Source of the DNA: Candidatus Rokuibacteriota bacterium
GTDB lineage: Bacteria; Methylomirabilota; Methylomirabilia; Rokubacteriales; CSP1-6
Reading direction: 5' to 3'
Assembly: GCA_003221455.1 (NCBI GenBank)
Contig: QHRX01000077.1
Location: 1 to 34,341 of the forward strand
DNA length: 34,341 nucleotides
Shown piece after piece: positions 24,280 to 31,513 of the stretch (positions are counted from its first letter, which is position 1; each line of letters opens with the position of its first letter). The notes under the pieces were generated by a model. It was not told the DNA's origin. It worked only from the letters and a program-made list of their open reading frames with translations, and ran no database searches. The position numbers and the translations under genes are program-made.

Positions 24280-24756
24280 TCACCTGTGGATGCGGGCGCC
24301 CCCTCGGTCTCCGGAGTTCCCGGCGTGGGCCACGAGGGACCCGGCGAGCCGCCGGACCGCTGGGCGCACCGCCGCGAGCTCGGCGAGATGGTGCAGCGAG
24401 AGCTCGCGGAGCACCGTCTCTCCCCGCGGCGTGAGTTCAACGAAGACCCGGCGTCGGTCGACGGTTGCGCGGCGCCGCCGCACGAGCTTCCGCTCCACCA
24501 GGCGGTCGATCAGCTCGACGGCGCTGTGGTGTTGCACCTGGAGCCGCTCGGCCAGCTCGCCGACCGTCGCGTGCCCGTGCCGCGGGAGGCCCTTCACGGC
24601 GAGCAGGAGCTGGTGGTGCTGGGGCTCAAGGCCGGCGGCACGGGCCGCCCGCTCGCTGAATCGGAGGAACCGGCGGATCTGGTAGCGGAACTCGGCCAGG
24701 GCCCGGTAGGCGGCCGGCGTCACCCACCCCCGGGCCGCTCGTTTGTATCGTTGCAC
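24280..24756 (-). CDS. MarR family transcriptional regulator
   Basis: This 158-residue winged-helix protein shows the MarR pattern: an amino-terminal helix (AAYRALAEFRYQIRRFLRFSE), LEPQHHQLLLAVKGLP, the recognition helix region GELAERLQVQHHSAVELIDRL, and the wing RRRRATVDRRRVFVELTPRGE. Such proteins bind palindromes as dimers and often respond to small ligands. I favour the GTG at 24756: it is six bases after a -10-like TACGTT and inside a perfect palindrome. A GTG 12 codons further on is possible. The gene next downstream is the ClC remnant, and the liv operon diverges from it, so either could be a target. Confidence 0.88.
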   Translation of the reverse strand: MQRYKRAARGWVTPAAYRALAEFRYQIRRFLRFSERAARAAGLEPQHHQLLLAVKGLPRHGHATVGELAERLQVQHHSAVELIDRLVERKLVRRRRATVDRRRVFVELTPRGETVLRELSLHHLAELAAVRPAVRRLAGSLVAHAGNSGDRGGARIHR

Positions 24757-24766
24757 GATACAAACG
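24740..24766. promoter_or_regulatory. 27-bp perfect palindrome, probable MarR operator
   Basis: The arms CGTTTGTATCGT (24740-24751) and ACGATACAAACG (24755-24766) are exact reverse complements around TGC. The site covers part of the marR -10 box (TACGTT, minus strand 24768-24763) and the first codons of marR. A bound repressor would block RNA polymerase there, so autoregulation is the simplest reading. It is AT-rich against a GC-rich background. Confidence 0.8.
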
Positions 24767-24818
24767 TAGCACACGCGCCGCCTGGGCGGGACGGCCGGCC
24801 CACCCTCGGGCCCGCGCG

Positions 24819-24827
24819 TGGTACACT
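24819..24827 (+). promoter_or_regulatory. Extended -10 promoter for the liv operon
   Basis: TGG followed by TACACT fits the extended -10 form. Transcription would start near 24834, leaving about 44 bases of leader with AAGGAGG (24860-24866) as ribosome site. The palindrome at the marR start lies some 50 bases upstream. Confidence 0.4.
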
Positions 24828-24877
24828 GCGGCGGCGCCGGAGCCCCGGCGCGTTGCGGCAAGGAGGGGTCCCGGGTG

Positions 24878-26095
24878 ATGAGACGGGTGTGGCGCCTCGC
24901 GGCGCCGGTCGCGATCGGGATCGCGGCCGGGTTCACCCCCACCCCGGCCGGCGCCGGCGACGTCCTCAAGATCGGTGCGCCGCTGGCGGCGACGGGGGCA
25001 GAAGCCCGGGAGGGTGCCCTCGCCAAGCAGGGCTACGACCTCTGGGCCGAGACCGTGAACGCCCGCGGCGGGCTCAAGGTCGGGGCGAAGTCCTACCGGG
25101 TCGAGATCATCTATTACGACGATCAGAGCAAGCCCCAGATCTCGGCCGAGCTGACCGACAGGCTGATCAGCCAGGACCACGTGAGCTTCCTGCTCGGGCC
25201 CTACGGCAGCCCGGCGACGTTCGCCGACGCCGCCGTCGCCGAGAAGTATCGGGTCCCGATGGTCGAGGCCAACGGCGCGGCCCGAAAGATCTTTGCCCAG
25301 GGCTACCGCTACGTCTTCGGCGTCCTGAGCCCCGCCGACGAGTACGCGGCCAGCATGCTGAGGGCGGCCGCCACCCTGGCGCCCCGGCCCCAGACGGTCG
25401 CCATCCTGGCCGCCGACGACCTCTTCTCCCTCGAGGTCGCGAACGGGGCGCGGGACTGGGCCGAGAAGAACGGCCTCCGCGTCGTCTACTTCCAGAAGTA
25501 CCCGGTGGGCGTCGCCGACCTGAGCGCCCCGCTGACCAGCATCAAGTCGCTCCGGCCCGACATCCTACTGGGCTCCGGGCATCTGCAGGAGAGTCTCCTG
25601 ATCATGAAGCAGGCGCAGACCCTGGACGTCAGCGTGGGCTTCTACGGCTTCACGGTGGGACCGACGACCCCGGACTTCGTGACCGCGCTCGGACCGGCGG
25701 CCGAGGGGGTCTTCGCGTCGTCCCAGTGGACGCCCGACGTGAAGTACCGGGGACCGGTCTTCGAGACCGCCGCGGCCTACGCGAGGGCCTTCGAGCGCAA
25801 GTACGGGTTCATCCCCGACTATCACGCCGCCGAGAGCAGCGCGGCCGGCGTGGTCCTCCAGCTCGCCGTCGAGAAGGCCCGGAGCGTGGACCCGGCCCAG
25901 GTGCGGGAGGCGCTGGCCTCGCTCGACGCGATGACGTTTTACGGGCCGGTCCGGTTCAACGCCCAAGGGCTGAACGACCGGAAACCGATGGTGACCGTGC
26001 AGATCCAGCAGGGCCGGGTGGTCACGATCTGGCCCCGGGAGGTCGCGGCGGCGAAGGCCATCTACCCGACCCCGCCCTGGAGCGCGCGGAAGTAA
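24878..26095 (+). CDS. livJ: Branched-chain amino acid ABC transporter substrate-binding protein
   Basis: This 405-residue exported protein belongs to the type I periplasmic binding fold family (Leu/Ile/Val-binding and relatives, Peripla_BP_6). It has a signal ending near residue 26 (PTPAGAGD), then LKIGAPLAATGAEAREG, the IIYYDDQSKP strand, and FLLGPYGSPATFADAA. The length is normal. The ATG at 24878 and a GTG three bases before it are both in frame behind AAGGAGG; spacing slightly favours the GTG. The full liv set follows, so this protein delivers a branched-chain amino acid, amide or similar compound. The exact ligand is unknown. Confidence 0.92.
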   Translation: MRRVWRLAAPVAIGIAAGFTPTPAGAGDVLKIGAPLAATGAEAREGALAKQGYDLWAETVNARGGLKVGAKSYRVEIIYYDDQSKPQISAELTDRLISQDHVSFLLGPYGSPATFADAAVAEKYRVPMVEANGAARKIFAQGYRYVFGVLSPADEYAASMLRAAATLAPRPQTVAILAADDLFSLEVANGARDWAEKNGLRVVYFQKYPVGVADLSAPLTSIKSLRPDILLGSGHLQESLLIMKQAQTLDVSVGFYGFTVGPTTPDFVTALGPAAEGVFASSQWTPDVKYRGPVFETAAAYARAFERKYGFIPDYHAAESSAAGVVLQLAVEKARSVDPAQVREALASLDAMTFYGPVRFNAQGLNDRKPMVTVQIQQGRVVTIWPREVAAAKAIYPTPPWSARK

Positions 26096-26138
26096 CGAGC
26101 CGGGTGGCCGACGGCCGCGGCTCCGCTCGGGCCCCCGC

Positions 26139-27010
26139 GTGAGCCCGGAGCTCCAGATCGCGCTCCAGAACGCGATCAACGGGCTCCTGCTGGGCGGCAC
26201 CTACGCGCTGGTGGCCGTCGGTTTCTCGCTCGTCTGGGGAGTCCTCAACGTCGTCAACCTCGCGCATGGCTCCCTGGTCATGCTCGGGGCCTACGTGACG
26301 TACTGGCTCTACACCCGCTACCGTCTGGACCCGTTCGCGACCCTCCCCCTCACCGGCCTCGCCCTCTTTGGCGTTGGCTACCCGCTGCAGCGTCTCGTCA
26401 TCAACCAGGTGATCCGCGCCTCGTTCCTGATCACGTTCCTCCTGACCTTTGGCCTGGACCTCCTCGTGACCAACCTGGCGCTCGCGGCGTGGACGGCCGA
26501 CGTGCGCGCGGTCACGACGCCCTACTCGGGGCGGAGTCTCGCCCTCGGCCCGCTGGCGCTGCCGCTCGTCCGGGCGATCGCCCTGTTCGTGGCGCTCGGA
26601 GCCGCGGCGCTACTCCAGCTGCTGCTGACCCGCACGCGGCTCGGCAGCGCGATCCGCGCCACCGCCTCGGACCTGGAAGCGGCGCGCCTGATGGGCATCC
26701 CGGTCGCCCGCGTCTACGCCCTCACGTTCGCGATCGCCGCGGCGACGGCTGGCGTCGCGGGCGGCCTCATCAGCCTGAGCTTCCCGATCTTCCCCGCGAT
26801 GGGCGCCGGGTACACGCTGATCGCGTTCGTGGTCTGCGTGCTGGGCGGGCTCGGCAGCGTTCCCGGCGCCTTCCTGGGCGGGCTCCTACCTACGCGGCGG
26901 CCTGGCTCGGCCCGAACTACGACAACATCGTGGCGTTCAGCGCCCTCGTCCTGGTGCTCGTCCTCCGCCCCGCCGGCCTCCTCGGCCGGGCCGAGCAGTT
27001 CCGCGGATGA
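26139..27010 (+). pseudogene. livH: Branched-chain amino acid ABC permease LivH, frameshifted near its end
   Basis: LivH is one of the two membrane subunits of the importer. The first frame from GTG 26139 gives QNAINGLLLGGTYALVAVGF, VNLAHGSLVMLGAY and IRATASDLEAARLMGIPVARVYALTF, then VCVLGGLGSVPGAFLGGLL to about 26887. The next frame continues YAAAWLGPNYDNIVAFSALVLVLVLRPAGLLGR and stops at 27010 in an ATGA overlap with livM. Homologues have about six more residues (an LGLVE-like piece) between GGLL and YAAAW, so about 16 bases appear deleted. Without a shift, translation runs on open to 27935 as nonsense. This is a broken gene or an assembly error. Confidence 0.85.
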
Positions 27011-27948
27011 CGCCCGCCCTCTCCGTGACCGCGCGGCGGGCCGGGGGGTGGCGGCTGGCGCTCGTGCTCGCGCTGGCCGTCGCGGTCGGCCTGCCCGCCC
27101 TGACGAACACCTACTACGTCCGGCTCGCGACGGGCATCCTCATGTTCGCCGCCCTCGCCTGCGGATGGAACCTGATCGGCGGCTACGCTGGCTACCCGGA
27201 CTTCGGGGCGGCGGCGTTCCTCGGCATCGGGGCCTACACGACCGGCGTCCTCATGGCGCGGGCGGCGGTCCCGTTCCCGCTGGCGCTCCTGGCCGGGGGC
27301 GCCGTGCTGCTCCGCCTGCGCGGGCACTACTTCGCGATCGCGACACTCGGCTTCATGCTCGTGCTCCAGCAGCTGGCGGCGAACCTCGAGCTGACCGGGG
27401 GCGGCTCGGGGATGAACCTGCCGGTGGCGCGGAGCTTCACGACCTTCTACTACTGGATGCTCGGCGTGTGCGCGCTCGCGGTGGCGGCCGGCCTCTCCCT
27501 GCCCCGGCTGCGGGTCGGCTACGCGATCGCCGCCATCCGCGAGAATCAGGCGGCGGCGGAAGCCCTCGGCATCGCGCCCCTGCCGTACAAGATCGTCGCC
27601 TATTCGGGCAGCGCCTTCGTCTTCGGGCTCGTCGGCGGCGTGTACGCCTACTGGTTCACGTTCATCGATCCTCCGACCGTGTTCAACGTGGACTTCGCGA
27701 TCCAGGCGATCGTGATGACGCTGTTCGGCGGCCCCGCGACCGCGCTCGGTCCCGTGGCGGGCGCGATCGTCCTCAAGAGCCTCGACACGGTGCTCACGAA
27801 CGTCTCGATCTTCCTCCACAACGTGTTCTTCGGCGCGCTCGTGTGCCTGCTCGTGGTCTTCGCCCCGCGGGGCCTCGCCGACCTCCGGCGTGCGCGCGGC
27901 GGGATCCTCGCGGCGCTCCGGGCGACGTTGCGTGAGAACCGGATCTGA
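27007..27948 (+). CDS. livM: Branched-chain amino acid ABC permease LivM, possible in-frame deletion
   Basis: LivM is the second membrane subunit. This 313-residue protein has the usual NLIGGYAGYPDFGAAAFLG segment, LRLRGHYFAIATLGF, the coupling loop AIRENQAAAEALGIAPLPYK and several hydrophobic helices. Between LLAGGAV and LLRLRGHY the family normally has about 13-15 more residues that complete a helix (GLLLGLP-like). These are absent here without a frame change, near 27300-27315. Its ATG overlaps the livH stop by four bases, and its stop overlaps the livG start (TGATG). Whether the shortened helix still works is doubtful. Confidence 0.9.
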   Translation: MTPALSVTARRAGGWRLALVLALAVAVGLPALTNTYYVRLATGILMFAALACGWNLIGGYAGYPDFGAAAFLGIGAYTTGVLMARAAVPFPLALLAGGAVLLRLRGHYFAIATLGFMLVLQQLAANLELTGGGSGMNLPVARSFTTFYYWMLGVCALAVAAGLSLPRLRVGYAIAAIRENQAAAEALGIAPLPYKIVAYSGSAFVFGLVGGVYAYWFTFIDPPTVFNVDFAIQAIVMTLFGGPATALGPVAGAIVLKSLDTVLTNVSIFLHNVFFGALVCLLVVFAPRGLADLRRARGGILAALRATLRENRI

Positions 27949-28682
27949 TGCCCCTCTTGGCGGTGCAGGGGCTCACCAAGCTCTTCGGGCGACTGGTCGC
28001 GGTCGACCACGTGGACCTCGCGATCGAAGCGGGCGAGGTCGTCGGGCTCATCGGCCCAAACGGCGCCGGCAAGAGTACCCTCGTGAACCTGATCAGCGGG
28101 TTCGAGCCGCCGTCGGAGGGCGCCGTCGCCTTCGCCGGACGCCCGCTCGACGCGCTCGGTGCCCCGGCGATCGCGCGCCTCGGGCTCGCCCGCACCTTCC
28201 AGATCGCCCAGCCCTTCCGCGCGATGACGGTCCGCCAGAACGTGGCGGTGCCCGCGCTGTTTCGCGCCGTGCCCGCACCGAGCGTCGGGGCGGCGCTCCG
28301 GGAGGCGGACCGCCTGCTCGACTCGGTCGGGCTCGGGCCGAAGGCCGCGCTACCCGCGGGGGCCCTCACGACCCCGGACCTGCGCCGGCTCGAGTTGGCC
28401 AAGGCACTCGCGCTCCAGCCCCGGCTGATGTTGCTCGACGAGGTCATGGCCGGCCTCACCCCGGCCGAGGTCGACGCGGCGATGGCGCTGCTGCGGGAGG
28501 TCAACGCGCGCGGCATCGCGCTCCTGGTGATCGAGCACGTGCTGCGGGCGGTGATGGGGCTCTCGAGCCGCGTCGTCGTCCTCCACCATGGCCGCAAGAT
28601 CGCCGAGGGGCCGCCCGCCCGGGTGACGGCCGACCCCGCGGTCATCGAGGCCTACCTGGGACCGGGGCCGGCCTCCCGATGA
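27948..28682 (+). CDS. livG: Branched-chain amino acid ABC transporter ATPase LivG
   Basis: This 244-residue ATPase has Walker A GPNGAGKST, the Q-loop area ARTFQIAQPF, a region TTPDLRRLELAKAL in place of the usual LSxGQ wording, Walker B LMLLDEVMAGLTPAE, and the switch histidine in VIEHVLRAV. The LSGGQ-type signature is therefore replaced by TTPDLRR, a variant I also associate with LivG relatives in uncultured high-GC bacteria. The carboxyl end has the DPAVIEAYLG motif. It overlaps livM by one base and livF by four. Confidence 0.93.
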   Translation: MPLLAVQGLTKLFGRLVAVDHVDLAIEAGEVVGLIGPNGAGKSTLVNLISGFEPPSEGAVAFAGRPLDALGAPAIARLGLARTFQIAQPFRAMTVRQNVAVPALFRAVPAPSVGAALREADRLLDSVGLGPKAALPAGALTTPDLRRLELAKALALQPRLMLLDEVMAGLTPAEVDAAMALLREVNARGIALLVIEHVLRAVMGLSSRVVVLHHGRKIAEGPPARVTADPAVIEAYLGPGPASR

Positions 28683-29404
28683 GGCCGCAGCTCGAGGTGC
28701 AAAACGTGGATGCGGGCTACGGAGCCGTCCAAGTGCTCTGGGACGTCTCGCTCGAGGTGGGAGCAGGCGAGGCGGTCGCGCTCATCGGGGCCAACGGCGC
28801 CGGCAAGTCCACGCTCCTCCGTGTGATCTCGGGCCTCCTCCGGCCCGAGCGGGGCCGGGTGGCATTCCAGCAGCGCGACGTCACGGGCCTCCCGCCGGAG
28901 CGTCTCGTCCACCTCGGAATCGCCCACGTCCCGCAAGGCCGACGCCTCTTCTCCGACCTCTCGGTTCGCGAGAACCTGCTCCTCGGCGCCTGGGCGCGGC
29001 GGGAGCGGGCCGCGATCGCGGCCGACCTCGAGCACATGCTCGACCTGTTCCCCGCCCTCGCCGATCGCCTGGCGCTCCCCGCTCGCCAGCTCTCCGGCGG
29101 CGAGCAACAGATGGCCGCGGTCGCGCGCGCGCTCATGGCGCGCCCGCGCCTTCTCCTGATCGACGAGCCGTCGCTCGGGCTGGCGCCCCTCGCCGTGCGA
29201 GCGCTGATGGAGGTCGTGGTCCGGCTCCGGCGCGAAGGCGTGAGCATCCTGCTCGTGGAGCAGGACGTGACGGTGGCGCTCGGCCACGCCGATCGCGGCT
29301 ACGTCCTGGAGACGGGACGGATCGTCCTCGCCGACAGGGCGGCGGTGCTCCTCGAGAACCCGCAGGTTCGCCGGGTCTACCTCGGTCTCACCGCGACGTC
29401 GTGA
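28679..29404 (+). CDS. livF: Branched-chain amino acid ABC transporter ATPase LivF
   Basis: This 241-residue ATPase is the partner of LivG. The motifs are GYGAVQVLWDVSLEV, Walker A GANGAGKST, the Q-loop-like HVPQGRRLFSDLSVREN, the signature LSGGEQQM, Walker B LLLIDEPSLGLAPL and LLVEQDVTVAL. It ends with VRRVYLG, typical of LivF. The ATG at 28679 overlaps the livG stop by four bases. The 123 bases after it, up to the convergent M23 gene, hold a 13-bp palindrome (29480-29492) without a T-run and no gene. Confidence 0.94.
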   Translation: MRPQLEVQNVDAGYGAVQVLWDVSLEVGAGEAVALIGANGAGKSTLLRVISGLLRPERGRVAFQQRDVTGLPPERLVHLGIAHVPQGRRLFSDLSVRENLLLGAWARRERAAIAADLEHMLDLFPALADRLALPARQLSGGEQQMAAVARALMARPRLLLIDEPSLGLAPLAVRALMEVVVRLRREGVSILLVEQDVTVALGHADRGYVLETGRIVLADRAAVLLENPQVRRVYLGLTATS

Positions 29405-29527
29405 GCGGGGCCCACGCCGGCGGGACGCGGCCGGGCCATCCGGAGAGGTCCTATTCGGCAGGGACCGCCGAGGCGCCGCCACGGGACCCGTGAGGACCGC
29501 GCACGGCACGTGGCGAGTTCGACGCGG

Positions 29528-30409
29528 CTAGTTCCACATGTAGAGGCGCGGGTTCACCGAGTGGCCCTTGACGATGATCTCGTAGTGCAGGTGCGGACCG
29601 GAGGACTTGCCGGTGTTCCCGGTGAGCGCGATCAACTGCCCGCGCACCACCTGCTGCCCGGGCGCGACCAGCAGCTTCGACAAGTGCCCGTAGATGGTCC
29701 GAATGTCGTGGCCGTGCTCGAGGATCAGGCAGAGCCCGAACTCGCCCTGCTCCCCCGCAAACACGACGGTGCCCGGCGCCGGGGCGTGGACGCCCGCACC
29801 GCGATCGGCGGCGATGTCGAGCCCGCTGTGGAACTCCTCCGCCCCCGTCCACGGCGAGGGGCGGGTGCCAAATTCCGAGTTGACGGCGCCGCGCACGGGC
29901 CAGCGCGACGGCATGAGCGCGAGCGCCTTGCCGGCATGCTCCATCAGCCGCTCAAGCGCCCGGAGGTTCTGGCCCGCCTCGCCGACCGTCTCGGCGAGCC
30001 CGTCAAGCTCCTCGAGCGCTGACGGCTTGTGCCCGGCGGGTTCGGGCAGCGCCGTGGCACCACCGATCCCCGGAGTCCTCCGCACGAGCCCGACGTCGGG
30101 GCCGAACGGTTCCCAGATCTTCGCGTCGAGCTCGCGCCAAGAACCAACCTCGAGCCGGATCTCGGCGATCCGCTTCCGGAGGGCGGTGACGATCCCGTGT
30201 TGTTCGGCGAGCTCGCGCTGCAAGGCGGCGGGGCTGGCGGCCAATTTCCGCACGCGGATGTAGTCGCCGACGAGCACGGACACGGTGGTGAACCCGAGCG
30301 TCACCACCACGACGGCGGCCGAGACCGCCCACCCCGGCAGGTGCACGCGCACCGGCCGGGACCCGTCGCTCGAGACGATGAAGATGTTGAGCCGTCGAGC
30401 GCGGCTCAC
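29528..30409 (-). CDS. M23 family metallopeptidase (LytM-type) with N-terminal membrane anchor
   Basis: This 293-residue zinc peptidase cuts peptidoglycan cross-bridges or stems. It has a short cytoplasmic lead, a membrane helix at about 26-48 (WAVSAAVVVVTLGFTTVSVL), a coiled-coil-like stretch (about 58-100, EQHGIVTALRKRIAEIR), and the M23 domain from about 170. The zinc ligands are His194 and Asp198 (HSGLD) and His275, with His273 in PHLHYE. The domain is complete. It starts four bases after the bactofilin stop. Bactofilin and M23 genes are often paired in shape-control loci (for example CcmA and Csd1 in Helicobacter), so a role in local wall remodelling is likely. Confidence 0.93.
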   Translation of the reverse strand: MSRARRLNIFIVSSDGSRPVRVHLPGWAVSAAVVVVTLGFTTVSVLVGDYIRVRKLAASPAALQRELAEQHGIVTALRKRIAEIRLEVGSWRELDAKIWEPFGPDVGLVRRTPGIGGATALPEPAGHKPSALEELDGLAETVGEAGQNLRALERLMEHAGKALALMPSRWPVRGAVNSEFGTRPSPWTGAEEFHSGLDIAADRGAGVHAPAPGTVVFAGEQGEFGLCLILEHGHDIRTIYGHLSKLLVAPGQQVVRGQLIALTGNTGKSSGPHLHYEIIVKGHSVNPRLYMWN

Positions 30410-30413
30410 TAAC

Positions 30414-30821
30414 TCACCGCTTCAAGGCCACCAGTGTGCTGTCGGCGGGCGTGGAGCCGGCGGGCTTTGCGCTGGTCATCCGGCAGTGTCCGTCGAAGAG
30501 CACGCCCTCCGCGACCACCACGACGGGGGCTTCGACGTCACCGAAGACGCGCGCGCCCTCCTTGAGCTCGACCCGATCACTGGCGACGACGTTCCCCACC
30601 AGCTCGCCGCTGACGATCAGCGTGCCGGCGCGGACGTTAGCGTTGACGACCCCCTTCTCGCCGATGATCAGCGTGTCGACGGACGCGATCTCGCCGTGGA
30701 ACTTGCCGTTCAGCATCACGGTGCCGCTGAACGTGTACTTGCCCTCGATCTCCGAACCCTCGTCGATAAACGCGCTCAGGTCGTTGCGCGCCGCCATCGC
30801 CTTCCGGGTCTTTCGCCACAT
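30414..30821 (-). CDS. Bactofilin (polymer-forming cytoskeletal protein), copy 1
   Basis: This 135-residue protein is a bactofilin: a short flexible lead, then a right-handed beta-helix of repeated hydrophobic turns (LSAFIDEGSEIEGKYTF, GKFHGEIASVDTLIIGEKGVV, then NANVRAGTLIVSGELVGNVV), then a polar tail. Bactofilins polymerise on the inner membrane and recruit wall enzymes. It lies 18 bases after the second bactofilin and four bases before the M23 gene. IIGEKGVVNANV is shared almost word for word with its neighbour, showing a tandem duplication. Confidence 0.93.
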   Translation of the reverse strand: MWRKTRKAMAARNDLSAFIDEGSEIEGKYTFSGTVMLNGKFHGEIASVDTLIIGEKGVVNANVRAGTLIVSGELVGNVVASDRVELKEGARVFGDVEAPVVVVAEGVLFDGHCRMTSAKPAGSTPADSTLVALKR

Positions 30822-30839
30822 CGTCCGTATCGCGCGCGG

Positions 30840-31298
30840 CTAGGCCTGCGCGCCGACCCGCTTGTCCTCGACGAGGTAGACGGGCAGCTTCGCCTGGCGC
30901 CCGCCCGGCTTCACGACGTTGCCGCTGAAGGACCCGCCCTTGGAGATGACGAGCGAGTCCGTCTCGATGTTGCCGTTCACCCGTCCGGTGGCGGTGATCT
31001 CGACGGTACCGGTCGCCACCATCGTGCCCTCGTACGCTCCCCGGATGATGGCGTCGACGGTCTGCACGTTCGCGTTCACCACGCCCTTCTCGCCGATTAC
31101 GAGCTGCCCTCCGACGTTCAATTCGCCGCCGACCTCGCACTCGATGTGTATGGAATCGGCGACCTCGAATTTCCCGTCCATCTTCGCGGTGGCGCCGACG
31201 ACCGTGAGCAAGGTCACCGGGGTGGCGGGGCGGCGCTCATCCGGCGCGGACGACCCAACCGCCATCGCCGGTCTCGAAGCTCTCGAACGACCGAGCAT
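30840..31298 (-). CDS. Bactofilin (polymer-forming cytoskeletal protein), copy 2
   Basis: This 152-residue bactofilin is the first gene of the envelope operon. After a polar lead (about 1-30) the beta-helix runs from VTLLTVVGATAKMDGKFEV to SFSGNVVKPGG, with VIGEKGVVNANVQTVDAIIRG in the middle. The end carries a short tail (YLVEDKRVGAQA). I chose the ATG at 31298 because a perfect GAGGAGG lies six to seven bases upstream. An alternative start at 31319 adds seven residues and would include the ribosome site. A probable promoter lies 110 bases upstream. Confidence 0.93.
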   Translation of the reverse strand: MLGRSRASRPAMAVGSSAPDERRPATPVTLLTVVGATAKMDGKFEVADSIHIECEVGGELNVGGQLVIGEKGVVNANVQTVDAIIRGAYEGTMVATGTVEITATGRVNGNIETDSLVISKGGSFSGNVVKPGGRQAKLPVYLVEDKRVGAQA

Positions 31299-31409
31299 CC
31301 GCGCCTCCTCAAGACCCACGTTCGCTAGTCGGTGCGGACACGCCAGGGGGAGTGCGCCCCCGGGCAGGTACTGCCGTCATTGGGCGCCGCCGGAATGTAG
31401 CCTCTTTCC

Positions 31410-31438
31410 CTTCTAGCATCTGGTCTGGGCAGTGTCAA
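31410..31438 (-). promoter_or_regulatory. Sigma-70 promoter for the bactofilin-M23 operon
   Basis: On the minus strand TTGACA (31438-31433) and TAGAAG (31415-31410) are separated by 17 bases. Transcription would start near 31403, leaving about 105 bases of leader with GAGGAGG before the ATG at 31298. Within the leader GGGGG and CCCCC (31346-31361) could form a small hairpin. Confidence 0.6.
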
Positions 31439-31446
31439 CGTTCTCG

Positions 31447-31464
31447 GAGTGTCGTCTAACACTC
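31447..31464. repeat. Small dyad between divergent promoters
   Basis: GAGTGT (31447-31452) and ACACTC (31459-31464) are reverse complements with six bases between. The dyad lies between the bactofilin -35 box and the -10 box of the aminotransferase gene, a suitable place for a regulator. It is short and could be chance. Confidence 0.4.
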
Positions 31465-31485
31465 TGAAAAGTGGCCCTTTCGTAG

Positions 31486-31491
31486 TATCAT
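31486..31491 (+). promoter_or_regulatory. Candidate -10 box for the aminotransferase-hom operon
   Basis: TATCAT matches five of six bases of TATAAT. The -35 region is poor. Transcription would begin near 31498, leaving about 16 bases of leader with AAGGAGA (31502-31508) before the ATG at 31514. Confidence 0.4.
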
Positions 31492-31513
31492 CGACGAGAC
31501 CAAGGAGATCCCG

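Noticed and set aside
23986-26142. A 718-codon plus-strand open frame
   Set aside because: It crosses the ClC remnant and marR in antisense and livJ out of frame; livJ itself has a signal peptide, ribosome site and full family sequence in another frame.
26139-27935. A 598-codon open frame that looks like a LivH fusion protein
   Set aside because: After about 26887 the translation is Arg/Gly-rich nonsense lying over livM in another frame; the true LivH end is in a different frame and stops at 27010.
29480-29492. 13-bp palindrome CACGGGACCCGTG between livF and the M23 gene as a terminator
   Set aside because: The loop would be one base and no T-run follows on either strand, so it does not fit an intrinsic terminator.
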